This document shows positions 41,219 to 49,405 of a DNA stretch of 64,000 nucleotides, piece by piece. Position 1 is the first letter of the stretch, and each line of letters opens with the position of its first letter. This DNA comes from Haloarcula rara. Lineage in GTDB: Archaea; Halobacteriota; Halobacteria; Halobacteriales; Haloarculaceae. The notes beneath the pieces are model-generated. The model was given only the letters and a program-made list of their open reading frames with translations, was not told the DNA's origin and searched no databases. The position numbers were made by a program, and so were the translations under genes. The stretch lies in NCBI RefSeq assembly GCF_029338235.1, contig NZ_CP119785.1, forward strand, positions 558,001-622,000, in the 5' to 3' direction.

Positions 41219-41447
41219 AGCCAGAAAGCCCCCAGTCGCTCGACTTTGGCTCGCGGGCATCGCCCGCTCGCCAAGACGAGGGACCTGCGGTCCCTCGCGA
41301 ACTGCGACTCGCTGCGCGCTTCCCTCACTGGGTTCGGTCCAGTGCTTGCTTCGTCTCGAACGTCGAGCGACTGGCCCCTTTCAGTCCCACCTGTGGCCTT
41401 TTTGCCAGCCGGCATGGGTGGGACTGAAAGGGCCGGGGCTTTCTGGC
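41219..41447. repeat. Nested inverted repeat element, copy D (right arm absent)
   Basis: AGCCAGAAAGCCCC (41219-41232) and GGGGCTTTCTGGC (41435-41447) are the termini. Left arm CCAGTCGCTCGAC (41232-41244) pairs perfectly with GTCGAGCGACTGG (41362-41374). The core CCCCTTTCAGTCCCACC (41375-41391) pairs with GGGTGGGACTGAAAGGG (41416-41432), which runs straight into the right terminus, so no right arm is present. Between the arms are further hairpins (for example CGAGGGACCTGCGGTCCCTCG at 41279-41299, quoted in pieces CGAGGGAC and GTCCCTCG). It fills the 362-base gap 41125-41486. Confidence 0.88.
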
Positions 41448-41486
41448 CGTTCGAGCTATCGTGAGAACAAGGAGCGCCTCTGTTTC

Positions 41487-42722
41487 CTAGCGAGACAGCC
41501 GTCGTCTGGCGAACGTCGCCAACAGGGAGAGGTCAGAGAAGTGCGTGAGTTCCAGGATGGCCCGGCGGTCGCCCCGGTTTATCTGTTCGAGCGTGTTGCT
41601 GTCGGTCCGCCGGAGGTCCTCCATCAGCTCGTCGTAGCGTTCGTTGGGGGCGAGATACAGCAGTTCGGTCATCATCAGTCGGGCGTCGTGCTTTGGGGCC
41701 ACATCGCGGTGCCAGAGCTGGTCGTAGACGGAGAGCGTGTCGGCGTCCGTCTGGGGTTCGTCGGGGGTCAGCGCCGCGTCGACGGTGGCGGCGGCGGCCC
41801 GGGCCGACTTCATCCCCTTGTGGATGCCCTCGCCCCACAGCGGGTCGATGGTAGGGACGGTGTCGCCGATAGCCATGAAGCGGTCCGTGCTCATCGACTG
41901 GGGTTTCTGTATGTGGGCCGACCCGCGGTGGGCCTGCGTGCCGCTTATTTTCACGGCATCGTCGAATCTGGGGTCCGAGTCCAGCCAGTATTCGAGGTAG
42001 TCGTCGATACCCATGCCCTCTTTGGCGTACTTGTGGTGGGAGCCGTTCTGGATGTAACAGAGGCCGACTTTCGCCGTATCCTCGCCGGTGTGGAATATCC
42101 AGGAGTAGCCACCGGGAGCGAGGTCGTGGTCCAGGCGGAGCATCATCGCGTCCCGGAGGTCGGCGTAGTCGTCGTGGTTCACGGCGACGTTCTCGAACTC
42201 GTACTCGATGCCGATGGCCTGGTGTTCCCGTTCCAGGTTACAGACGTCGAGTTCCTTCGCCAGCGGCGCGGCGGGGCCGGTCGCGTCGATGACGATGTCG
42301 GCGTAGACCTCCCTGTCTCCGTCGTATCGCACGCCCACGATTTCGCCGTCCTCCATGATGGGGGCCGACACCCGCGAGTCGAACCGGTAGGTCGCGCCCT
42401 TCTCACGGCTGTCCTCGACGAGGAAGCGCTTGAAGTCGGCGAACTCCAGCACGGCGCCGGTCTGCGTGCGAGTGTAGTGGTCGTTCGGTGATTCCAGTAC
42501 CACCTTGTCGGTGTACTGCATCACGACTTCGTCTGGGATGGCGAAGGCCGTCATCGCCGACGGGAAGGTACCGGCCGTCGATTTGTTGCTCTGACGTGGG
42601 AACTCGTCTTCGGGCTCGGTCTCGAGCACCAGCACGTCGTAGTTCCGCTCGGCCAGGTCCCGGGCACACTGGCCGCCGGCGGGACCAGCCCCGGCTATCA
42701 CCACGTCAAAGCGGTCGCGCAT
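41487..42722 (-). CDS. Geranylgeranyl reductase family flavoprotein, second copy
   Basis: This 411-residue flavoprotein has an N-terminal FAD motif VVIAGAGPAGGQCARDL, a substrate-side PRQSNKSTAGTFPSAM region and a later MAIGDTVPTIDPLWGEGIHKGM segment matching the ribityl-binding motif of the digeranylgeranylglycerophospholipid reductase family. It likely reduces isoprenoid double bonds in lipids or carotenoid/quinone side chains. It is divergent from the Asp-rich protein at 42838, 115 bases apart, which may share regulation. Confidence 0.88.
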   Translation of the reverse strand: MRDRFDVVIAGAGPAGGQCARDLAERNYDVLVLETEPEDEFPRQSNKSTAGTFPSAMTAFAIPDEVVMQYTDKVVLESPNDHYTRTQTGAVLEFADFKRFLVEDSREKGATYRFDSRVSAPIMEDGEIVGVRYDGDREVYADIVIDATGPAAPLAKELDVCNLEREHQAIGIEYEFENVAVNHDDYADLRDAMMLRLDHDLAPGGYSWIFHTGEDTAKVGLCYIQNGSHHKYAKEGMGIDDYLEYWLDSDPRFDDAVKISGTQAHRGSAHIQKPQSMSTDRFMAIGDTVPTIDPLWGEGIHKGMKSARAAAATVDAALTPDEPQTDADTLSVYDQLWHRDVAPKHDARLMMTELLYLAPNERYDELMEDLRRTDSNTLEQINRGDRRAILELTHFSDLSLLATFARRRLSR

Positions 42723-42837
42723 GGTCGGAAGGTACGCCGTCTGGCTAATCAGTCTTGCTTTATTGGCTGCCGGGTCCGTCTCTCGAAAGGGTAAAGAAGC
42801 CGCCAGTCACAGCAGTGTCCATACCGGGTCACGACAG

Positions 42838-44001
42838 ATGGTTCTCAAAACAGGGGCAGCCGTTCTCGCCGAGAGACGCGGGCTGCCGACAGCGCTCCGG
42901 TCGGTGCTTGGCTACTACGCCGACACGGGCGTGTTCGACTACAGCAGCCTCTCGCTGAAATCCGAGATCGACGAGCGGACCGAGCGGATGCTCGAGGACG
43001 TCTACGACCGCATCGAAGACGCCCTCGCCGAGGAGTTCGGCCACCCCGTCGATTTCAGCTACGACACGAAGCTCATCCTGCCTGCGCGGCTGACGCTTGG
43101 CTACGTCTACCGCGCGGCCCGGCAGGACGCGGACACAGACCCCGTCGACGACAACATCGCCACCGGCGTCCCGCCGGTCGAGGACGCCGCCCTCGACGGC
43201 GAGCCCCCGACGCTCACGCCGCGCGAACAGGTCGTCCGCGCCGAGCAAATGACTCGTCTCTCCATCGAGGCGCTGGTCGACGGCGACATGCGCGATGCCA
43301 TCAACGACGGGGAGTTCGAGGACTTCGATGTCAGTTTTGAGGCAGACGAAGGCGACCGGCGCCAGGTCGCAGAAGTCGCACAGGAGACCCTGCAGTCCCA
43401 TCTCGACGGCCTGCTCGCCGACCTGCCCGATTCCGTGGCCGAAGCCTACCAGTGGGCAGTCGATTACTCGGAAGCGCACCAGGACCGGGACGACCACTTC
43501 CGCGAGCTGATGGAGCGTGCCGAGGCCGGCGACGAGGGGGCCATGGAGGCCATCCGTGCGGAGTACAAGTTTGCCGACTACGAGGAGCCACCGGCCACCC
43601 TGTCGTCCGACGAGCAGGCGTTGCCCTACAGCAAGACCCAGTACGCCCGTGTGGGCGTCATCTACGACGGGATGCTCGACCTCTACCGGCTCGCGGGCCT
43701 GGACATCGACGACGACTTCGCGAAGGCCATCGTGCTCGCCATCATCGGCGCGCAAGTGTGGTTAGACGACGTCGACGACTACGCCGACGACCGCGCCGAA
43801 GGACAGCTGACGCCGGTCACCGCGGAGTACCTGCTCCGGCCGGACGACCGGGCCGCCTACTACCACGTCGTCGATATCACCGAGCGGTATCTCGACCTGG
43901 CCAAGGAGTACGCCACGGCCGCCGACTCGCCGCTGACCGGGGTGGCAGTAGAGTACATCTATCGCTCCGGCGAGCCGAGTGTTTTGCCCGGGCACCGCTG
44001 A
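42838..44001 (+). CDS. Asp-rich helical protein, possible isoprenoid-enzyme relative
   Basis: This 387-residue all-helical acidic protein carries WLDDVDDYADDRAEGQL near 306-322, a dense Asp cluster at a helix end reminiscent of the DDxxD metal site of prenyl-diphosphate-using enzymes. An early region EEFGHPVDFSYDTKLILPA and a central helical part have no match I know. It is divergent from a geranylgeranyl reductase. The ATG at 42838 is preferred over one at 42721. Function is not assigned; relation to isoprenoid chemistry is inference. Confidence 0.6.
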   Translation: MVLKTGAAVLAERRGLPTALRSVLGYYADTGVFDYSSLSLKSEIDERTERMLEDVYDRIEDALAEEFGHPVDFSYDTKLILPARLTLGYVYRAARQDADTDPVDDNIATGVPPVEDAALDGEPPTLTPREQVVRAEQMTRLSIEALVDGDMRDAINDGEFEDFDVSFEADEGDRRQVAEVAQETLQSHLDGLLADLPDSVAEAYQWAVDYSEAHQDRDDHFRELMERAEAGDEGAMEAIRAEYKFADYEEPPATLSSDEQALPYSKTQYARVGVIYDGMLDLYRLAGLDIDDDFAKAIVLAIIGAQVWLDDVDDYADDRAEGQLTPVTAEYLLRPDDRAAYYHVVDITERYLDLAKEYATAADSPLTGVAVEYIYRSGEPSVLPGHR

Positions 44002-44069
44002 CGGCCTCGAGAGCTTACTCGCGGGCCTGAGCGCAGTTCGAAGAACGTCCGATGGGACGGGAGCCCGGC

Positions 44070-45080
44070 TCACCGGAGCTGGTAGAACCGCCGGCCGCCC
44101 ACCCAGACATCGTCGAGGTCGATAACAAGATACAGGGGCTCGACGCCGGCCTCGACTTCGAATCCGACTGCCCCCTGTTGCTCGCTGTCGGGGTCGACGG
44201 TGATGGACCCTGCCCCGTCATCGATGGTACGCAACGCGGTCTGTGAAAGGTCGTACGTCCGCCCCTCGTTGTCTTTCACCGACGTCTGGATGGCGTTGTT
44301 GAGAAAGAGCTCGTCCGAACCGGTGTTCTCGACGGTGAAATCGACGACGACGAACTCATTGCCAGGGCCCGGGCTGGCGGTATCACCGCCGGTCGACGTG
44401 CGGACTTCGGTCGCCGTAAAGCGCGTGTCCTCGTACTCGGTGGTCTCGCCCAGTTCGTGGACCGGAACCGCGAAGTCGTGGGTGAGCGTTCGGCCCGTTC
44501 CGTCCGATTCGAGGGAGATAGTCGCCGTATCAGCGCCGGCGGTTTCCGTCGTCGGCATGATATCGAGTGTCAGCCCCGTCGCGTCCACTGGCACACTCTC
44601 GAACGTGACGAAGCCGCGTGCGACTTCGCCGGGGACGAGCTCGCCGGCCTGTAACCGGGGGGTTGGACCGACGACCGTCGGGCCGTATTCCCTGGACTCG
44701 CCGTCCCGAAGCGTGAGCCCCCGGTAATAGGAGACGCTTGCGTACTCGCTTTCCTGTGTGTTCTGAACGGCCACGTCGACCACGATGTGTCCCTCGCCAT
44801 CGTACGCCTCTAAGCTCTCGAAATCCGCCGACCGCCCGACACTGTAGGCGACCAGCGCGAACCGGTCGTCTTCGACGACGTCGCCCAGTGCTGGGTCCTC
44901 GGTTCCGCCCGCCGACGCAGTAGCAGTCGGCGTGGCCGCGGACGCCGAGCCAGTGGACGTGCCCGATTCGGTGGCACTGTCGCCGTCCGCGGCGCAACCG
45001 GCGAGCGACAGCGCGCCGACGGCACTGACAAGCGAGGAGAGGTACCGCCGGCGGCTCCGACCACCGGTCTGGGAGGGCAT
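44070..45080 (-). CDS. Tat-exported lipoprotein with DUF4352-like domains
   Basis: This 336-residue protein (start 45080; 45089 and 45110 possible) has a Tat signal with SRRRYLSSLV and a lipobox LAGC, so it should be exported folded and lipid-anchored outside. A Ser/Thr-rich linker (about 30-58) leads to two immunoglobulin-like repeats at about 60-190 and 200-325, each with DV(V)F/VENT-type strands (VAVQNTQESEY, FTVENTGSDELF) as in DUF4352. Role is unknown; solute or surface binding is common in such proteins. Confidence 0.8.
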   Translation of the reverse strand: MPSQTGGRSRRRYLSSLVSAVGALSLAGCAADGDSATESGTSTGSASAATPTATASAGGTEDPALGDVVEDDRFALVAYSVGRSADFESLEAYDGEGHIVVDVAVQNTQESEYASVSYYRGLTLRDGESREYGPTVVGPTPRLQAGELVPGEVARGFVTFESVPVDATGLTLDIMPTTETAGADTATISLESDGTGRTLTHDFAVPVHELGETTEYEDTRFTATEVRTSTGGDTASPGPGNEFVVVDFTVENTGSDELFLNNAIQTSVKDNEGRTYDLSQTALRTIDDGAGSITVDPDSEQQGAVGFEVEAGVEPLYLVIDLDDVWVGGRRFYQLR

Positions 45081-45166
45081 TGAATCCATCGGGAGCGTAT
45101 CCGTTGCCACGGGGTACAGAACCGCTCGGTAAAATGATTGCGCCGGGGTCCCACCGGCAGCGCCGT

Positions 45167-45901
45167 TCAGTCGACGATGAAGGCCGAAGCGATGTCCAGG
45201 ACCTCGGACCGAGACCGCGGGTCGTCGAACGCCTCTGGGAACGGAATCTGCTCGTCCAACACGCGGAGGAAGGCTGCGTGGCGGGCCTCGACGCTGTGGA
45301 TGCTGAGCGCCGGCGGGACCAGCGAGTCGCCCTCGATGAAGGGCGCGGCGCCGGCGTACGCGGAGACCCCGGTGTCCTCCAGCTGGACGGCCGTCGCAAT
45401 GAACTCCTCGGGCTCCTCGACGGCGGAGCCGAAGTCGAACTCCGGTTCGTCGACGGGGTCGCCGTCGAGGCTCTCGATGACCGACACGAGCGTGTCCACG
45501 TGGGTCTGTTCGTGGTCCCGTATCGTCTCGAGGTTCTCGTATGCGCTGTCCGTTACCGGGTCGCCAAACTCCGCGAGCGGGCCGTCGTCGACGAGGTCGC
45601 TCTCGCTGATGTTGTCGAGGGCCGTCTCGTAGAACGCCGCTTCGAGATACTCCAGCGTCAGCGCGTAGTTGAGGATGCCGACGTCGTCATCGAACTCGTT
45701 CTCGACGGCCTCGGGGGGAGTTTCGTCCGCCTCGTCGTCTTCGTCGTCTTGTTCGTGTGCCAGGGCCGGCGTGGCAAAGGCCCCACCGAGGGCGACACCG
45801 CCCAGAGCCCCCGCTGTCCCGGCCAGGAATCGTCGGCGCGAGTCGTCCGTTGCCGAATCTACGTTGGTATCTTCGCTTGTCACGACAGCACTTTGTGTCA
45901 A
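45167..45901 (-). CDS. Tat-exported ferritin-like (Ferritin_2) protein
   Basis: This 244-residue protein has a Tat signal (SRRRFLAGTAGALGG), an acidic linker and a four-helix ferritin-like domain at about 70-235. Helix 1 holds NYALTLEYLEAAFYETAL, helix 2 TIRDHEQTHVDTL, helix 3 VQLEDTGVSAYAG and helix 4 IHSVEARHAAFLRVL, supplying Glu and His for a di-metal site. Homologues are called desiccation-related or ferritin-like proteins; the activity is not established. It lies 86 bases upstream of the DUF4352 lipoprotein gene start on the same strand. Confidence 0.85.
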   Translation of the reverse strand: MTQSAVVTSEDTNVDSATDDSRRRFLAGTAGALGGVALGGAFATPALAHEQDDEDDEADETPPEAVENEFDDDVGILNYALTLEYLEAAFYETALDNISESDLVDDGPLAEFGDPVTDSAYENLETIRDHEQTHVDTLVSVIESLDGDPVDEPEFDFGSAVEEPEEFIATAVQLEDTGVSAYAGAAPFIEGDSLVPPALSIHSVEARHAAFLRVLDEQIPFPEAFDDPRSRSEVLDIASAFIVD

Positions 45902-46048
45902 TATACTATTAGTTATGCACCAGCAGGCTCGGCTTCGCTCGGGCGTTCGTCGCGGGGGTTTCGGTATGGTCTGGTGACCGAACGGGCCAGACCGGCGTCC
46001 GGGAGCGCTCTCAGCGATAAGGCCGCAGTACGCGGAGTAAGCCGCTTC

Positions 46049-47380
46049 TCACTCGGCTTCGACGGCTTCGACCGTCTCCGCTCCGGCCACGACCGCGCGG
46101 TCGGGGAGGTCCGTATCGGGTTTCCGGCCCAGCGTCAGCAGGCGTTCTGTGAGCGTGAGCTCCTCCGGGCTCGGGCTGGGTTTCTGGATGGGCTCGTACT
46201 CTACGGCGACGCCGTCGGGCGCCTGTGCGATGCGGACCGCCGAGAGCTGATACGAGGGGTAGAACACCGGTGGGAGGATACCGATGATGCCGTCGCGCCG
46301 GTGGAGTCGCTTGAGCCAGGTTCCGGTGTTCACCATGAGACCGCCGTCGACGGTCTGCATCGTCGGGCGGTGCGTGTGTCCATAGCAGTAGATAGCGGTC
46401 TGTGGCTCCTCGGCGAATATCTCCTTGGCGGCCGCCTCGTAGGGCGCCTCGGCGTCGACGGTGAGGCCGGTCTCGAAGATGCCAAAGCGGTTTATCGTCT
46501 GTCGGACGTCACGCCGGAGGAAGTACAGCGGGATGGCGACGAGCAACAGGATACCGGTGATGGCGACGTTGGCTGCGAGCAGAAACCAGACGGCGGTCCC
46601 GGCCGGGCCGAACTGCGCGAGAAACGTCGTCGCGACGGCTACGGGCACCGACCAGACGCCGAGGATGTCGAGCGCCGCGACCACGGCGAGGACGGCGCTG
46701 ATATTAAACAGTAGGAGAAACGGGACCAGCGCGTACCGCAGTACGGGGTTCATCTCCCGGTAAAAGTACTTCGAGAGCAGCCACACCGGCATCCGCTCGG
46801 TGGGTGTCACCGCCTGAACGTCCTTCAGCCAGTTGTACCGGCCGCGGTCCGAGAGCTGGCCGGCCCGGCTCGTGACGAGCGTGTTGTAGTAGTAGCCAAG
46901 CGGTGTCGCGTTGGGGTCCCCCCAGGCCTCGATTGCGTTGTTGGGGTCGTGCTGGTGGCCGTGTTCGAAGTGGACGACCTGGTCGCCCACCACACGGGTG
47001 AGCGACTGCCCCTGAACGAGGTCGACGTTGTACTCGGCGAACCGCTCGACGTACTCGTCGTAGGCCGCCAGTTCGTGGTCGTGGTTACCCGGCAGCAGGG
47101 TGATATCGACGTTCTCCCCGGTCGTACGTAGTTGCTCGAACAGCTCCGGATAGGTGTCGACGAGGACCTCGAACTTCCCCAGTCCGTCGACCTTCGTGAA
47201 CTCCCAGAGCCCGAAGGCGTCGCCGTTTATCACCAGTTCGGCGTCCTCGTCGATATCCGCCAGCCGCGCCAGGAAGTCGAGCAACTCGTCGAGGAACTCG
47301 ACCTCCTCCAGTTGCTCGTCGCCGCCGATGTGGAGGTCACTGATGACGTAGTAGACGCGGTCGCCACTCTCCTCGTCCAT
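46049..47380 (-). CDS. Metallophosphoesterase with internal membrane segment
   Basis: This 443-residue protein has the full calcineurin-like motif set: SDLHIGGD (13-20), NGDAFGLW (about 51-58), LPGNHDHE (about 95-102), HGHQHD (about 140-145) and YGHTHRP (about 353-359). Three hydrophobic helices (about 220-300) sit between the HGHQHD and GHTHRP motifs, so the membrane segment interrupts the catalytic domain. Relatives are UDP-2,3-diacylglucosamine hydrolases and phosphatases; the archaeal substrate is unknown. The start 47380 is before MDEESGDRVYY. Confidence 0.85.
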   Translation of the reverse strand: MDEESGDRVYYVISDLHIGGDEQLEEVEFLDELLDFLARLADIDEDAELVINGDAFGLWEFTKVDGLGKFEVLVDTYPELFEQLRTTGENVDITLLPGNHDHELAAYDEYVERFAEYNVDLVQGQSLTRVVGDQVVHFEHGHQHDPNNAIEAWGDPNATPLGYYYNTLVTSRAGQLSDRGRYNWLKDVQAVTPTERMPVWLLSKYFYREMNPVLRYALVPFLLLFNISAVLAVVAALDILGVWSVPVAVATTFLAQFGPAGTAVWFLLAANVAITGILLLVAIPLYFLRRDVRQTINRFGIFETGLTVDAEAPYEAAAKEIFAEEPQTAIYCYGHTHRPTMQTVDGGLMVNTGTWLKRLHRRDGIIGILPPVFYPSYQLSAVRIAQAPDGVAVEYEPIQKPSPSPEELTLTERLLTLGRKPDTDLPDRAVVAGAETVEAVEAE

Positions 47381-47492
47381 TGCACTGGATTGGTCGGTCA
47401 ACGGTATTGGTCTTTTGGCGACCCTACTGTCAACTTTCCCATCTCGTCTGCCGGTTTCGGTGGCGGTATCGACGGGGCACACACCAGCCAGG

Positions 47493-48863
47493 CTACCGTT
47501 TGCCCAGTGCGGTCTCGAAGACCCGCTGGGCGCGCTCGTACGCCTCGTTTCGGCCGACGATAGGGTCGGGATACTCGGGGGCGAGCGCGGCCCGCTCGTC
47601 CGCCGGGAGCGTGGGCCAGTCGACCACTTTGCCCGGTGGAACCCCCCGGAGTTCGGGAACGTACTCGGTGACGTAGTCGGCCCCGTCGTCGTACTTGCGC
47701 ATCTGGGCGACCGGGTCGAAGATGCGCACGTCGACGGAGTCCGTCCCGGTCGAGGCGGTCCACTGCCAGTTGGCGGCGTTGTTCGCGGGGTCGTGGTCCA
47801 GCAGTTGCCGTTCGAAATACCGCCGCCCCTCGCGCCAGTCGACCAGCAGGTGCTTCGTGAGAAAGGAGGCGACGTTCTGACGCGGGCGGTTGTGGAGATA
47901 CCCCTCCTGGTTCAGCTGGCGCATCCCCGCGTCGACGAGCGGGTAGCCGGTCTGGCCGCGTTTCCACGCGTCGAGCGCCTCGGGGTCGTTTTCCCAGGCG
48001 ATAGCGTTCGGGATGGCTTTGTAGTTCTCCGACGGCAGCGTGGGGTGGTGGGCGAGCAGGGTGTAGTTCTGCTCGCGCCAGGAGAGCTCGTAGCGGTACT
48101 TCTCGACGTTGCGCAACGCGTCGCCGTCGACCGCCCGGGACCGCTCGGTCGCGTCGGCCCAGAGCTCTCGAATACCTATCATCCCCGCGGCGAGATACGG
48201 CGAGATGCGCGAGACCGCACCGACGGGGCGTTCTACGGCCGCCCGCATATCGTCACGCGTGTCGCTGTACGATTCGATGCCATCGGCCAGAAATTGCTCC
48301 CAGCGTTGCCGCGCGGCGGGTTCGCCCGCCGGGGGCAGGTCGATGTCGGCCGCGGCATCGGGAACCGGCACCTCGTCCGAGAGGTCGGTCAGCGTTCCGG
48401 TGTCGGGCGCCGGAGCCGGGTCGGGCTTCTCGTGGGTCTGCCAGTCGTCGTAGAAGCGGCTGTGGTTCTCATAGCGCGAGTCGAGGTCGGCCGGGTCGAC
48501 GAGCACGAGGTCAGTGACGGCGGTGGTCGGGACGGCCTCGTCGACCGCTCGCTGGCGCTCCCGGCGGACCGGCCGGTAGTGGTCGTTGTAGAAGACCCGG
48601 TCGGCGTCGTACTCGTCGGCGACGGTCGCGAGGACCTCGGCCGGGTCGCCGACGCGGACGAGCAGGTCGCTGCCCCGCTCGCGGTAGGCGCCCTGCAGCG
48701 TCCGGAGGCCCTGCATCCAGAACGCCCACTGTCGGTCGCCCACGACGTCACGGACGGCGGGGTCGACGACGAACACCGGGACGACGGTGTCGTCGGCCGC
48801 GGCGGCCGCGAGCCCGCGGTTGTCCCGGATTCGGAGGTCCCGCTGGTGCCAGAAGACGTGCAT
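47493..48863 (-). CDS. phr: Deoxyribodipyrimidine photolyase
   Basis: Phr repairs UV-induced cyclobutane dimers using blue light and FAD. The 456-residue protein has an N-terminal antenna domain (WHQRDLRIRDNRGL) and the C-terminal FAD-binding domain with WREQNYTLLAHHPTL, the WENDPEALDAWKRGQTGYPLV segment (quoted in parts), GMRQLNQEGYLHNRPRQ and NNAANWQWTASTGTD, all as in class I CPD photolyases. Length fits the family. The start at 48863 (MHVFWHQ) is the first conserved Met; an upstream extension would be basic. Confidence 0.93.
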   Translation of the reverse strand: MHVFWHQRDLRIRDNRGLAAAAADDTVVPVFVVDPAVRDVVGDRQWAFWMQGLRTLQGAYRERGSDLLVRVGDPAEVLATVADEYDADRVFYNDHYRPVRRERQRAVDEAVPTTAVTDLVLVDPADLDSRYENHSRFYDDWQTHEKPDPAPAPDTGTLTDLSDEVPVPDAAADIDLPPAGEPAARQRWEQFLADGIESYSDTRDDMRAAVERPVGAVSRISPYLAAGMIGIRELWADATERSRAVDGDALRNVEKYRYELSWREQNYTLLAHHPTLPSENYKAIPNAIAWENDPEALDAWKRGQTGYPLVDAGMRQLNQEGYLHNRPRQNVASFLTKHLLVDWREGRRYFERQLLDHDPANNAANWQWTASTGTDSVDVRIFDPVAQMRKYDDGADYVTEYVPELRGVPPGKVVDWPTLPADERAALAPEYPDPIVGRNEAYERAQRVFETALGKR

Positions 48864-48991
48864 GGGTCTGGTAGCGGCCCACAGCATAAGGGCTCGCCCC
48901 CAACCCAGTTGTGTACGCCGGCGGGCCCCGGCATAACTCACTCGCGAGCGCTGGGTACAGTTTTAGATGAGACAGCCTCGACAGAGTCGGT

Positions 48992-49195
48992 ATGACACGA
49001 GCGGACGGCCCCTCGCGGCGGCGCTTCCTCCTCGGCACTGGCATCGCCATCGGAACGACCGGCCTCGCCGGCTGTGGCATCCCCGGTGGCGGCGGTGGCG
49101 ACGAGGAGGAAGAAGACGGCGGTGGTGGGGAAGAGGGCGGTGGTGAGGGCGGCGAAGAGGAAGAAGAGGAGCTACTGCAGCCCTCGGAGGAATAG
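48992..49195 (+). CDS. Small Tat lipoprotein with Gly/Glu repeat tail
   Basis: This 67-residue protein has a twin-arginine signal (SRRRFLLGTGIAIGTTGLAG) ending in a lipobox LAGC. After the Cys only about 40 residues remain, nearly all Gly and Glu in runs (PGGGGGDEEEEDGGGGEEGG), then LLQPSEE. So the mature product is a lipid-anchored polyanionic peptide with no domain. A perfect hairpin plus T-run follows 100 bases downstream (49295-49332). Function is unknown; it could be a surface spacer or a decayed lipoprotein. Confidence 0.65.
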   Translation: MTRADGPSRRRFLLGTGIAIGTTGLAGCGIPGGGGGDEEEEDGGGGEEGGGEGGEEEEEELLQPSEE

Positions 49196-49294
49196 TAGCT
49201 CGCGCAGTGCGGTGGCCGGGCGCGGCCTCTGTGCCGCGCAGACGGGGAAGGGCAGGCTGTCGCAAGATATCCGCGAGCGAAGCGAGCGGTTCCC

Positions 49295-49332
49295 CCGGAA
49301 TCGCCGCATCGCGGCGATTCCGGCCTTTTTTC
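49295..49332 (+). terminator. Strong hairpin with T-run
   Basis: CCGGAATCGCCGC (49295-49307) and GCGGCGATTCCGG (49311-49323) form a perfect 13-base stem with a 3-base loop, followed by CC and six T (to 49331). This is an unusually strong terminator-like structure for archaeal DNA and faces the plus-strand lipoprotein gene. A second stem GCGCGCTC/GAGCGCGC (49352-49370) and an A-run (minus-strand T-run) near 49396-49402 could end korB transcription from the other side. Confidence 0.6.
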
Positions 49333-49405
49333 ATGAACGTTTTTCAAGGAGCTCTCCCGCAGCGCGCTCGGAGAGCGCGCGAGGAAGAGCGACGCAGAAA
49401 AAGGT

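Noticed and set aside
12771..41447. Insertion sequence or CRISPR interpretation of the repeats
   Set aside because: No transposase frame, no evident target-site duplication, and spacing is not the regular repeat-spacer pattern of a CRISPR array.
45080..46714. 544-codon plus-strand open frame
   Set aside because: It is antisense to the ferritin-like and metallophosphoesterase genes, both of which have clear motifs. High GC leaves long shadow frames.
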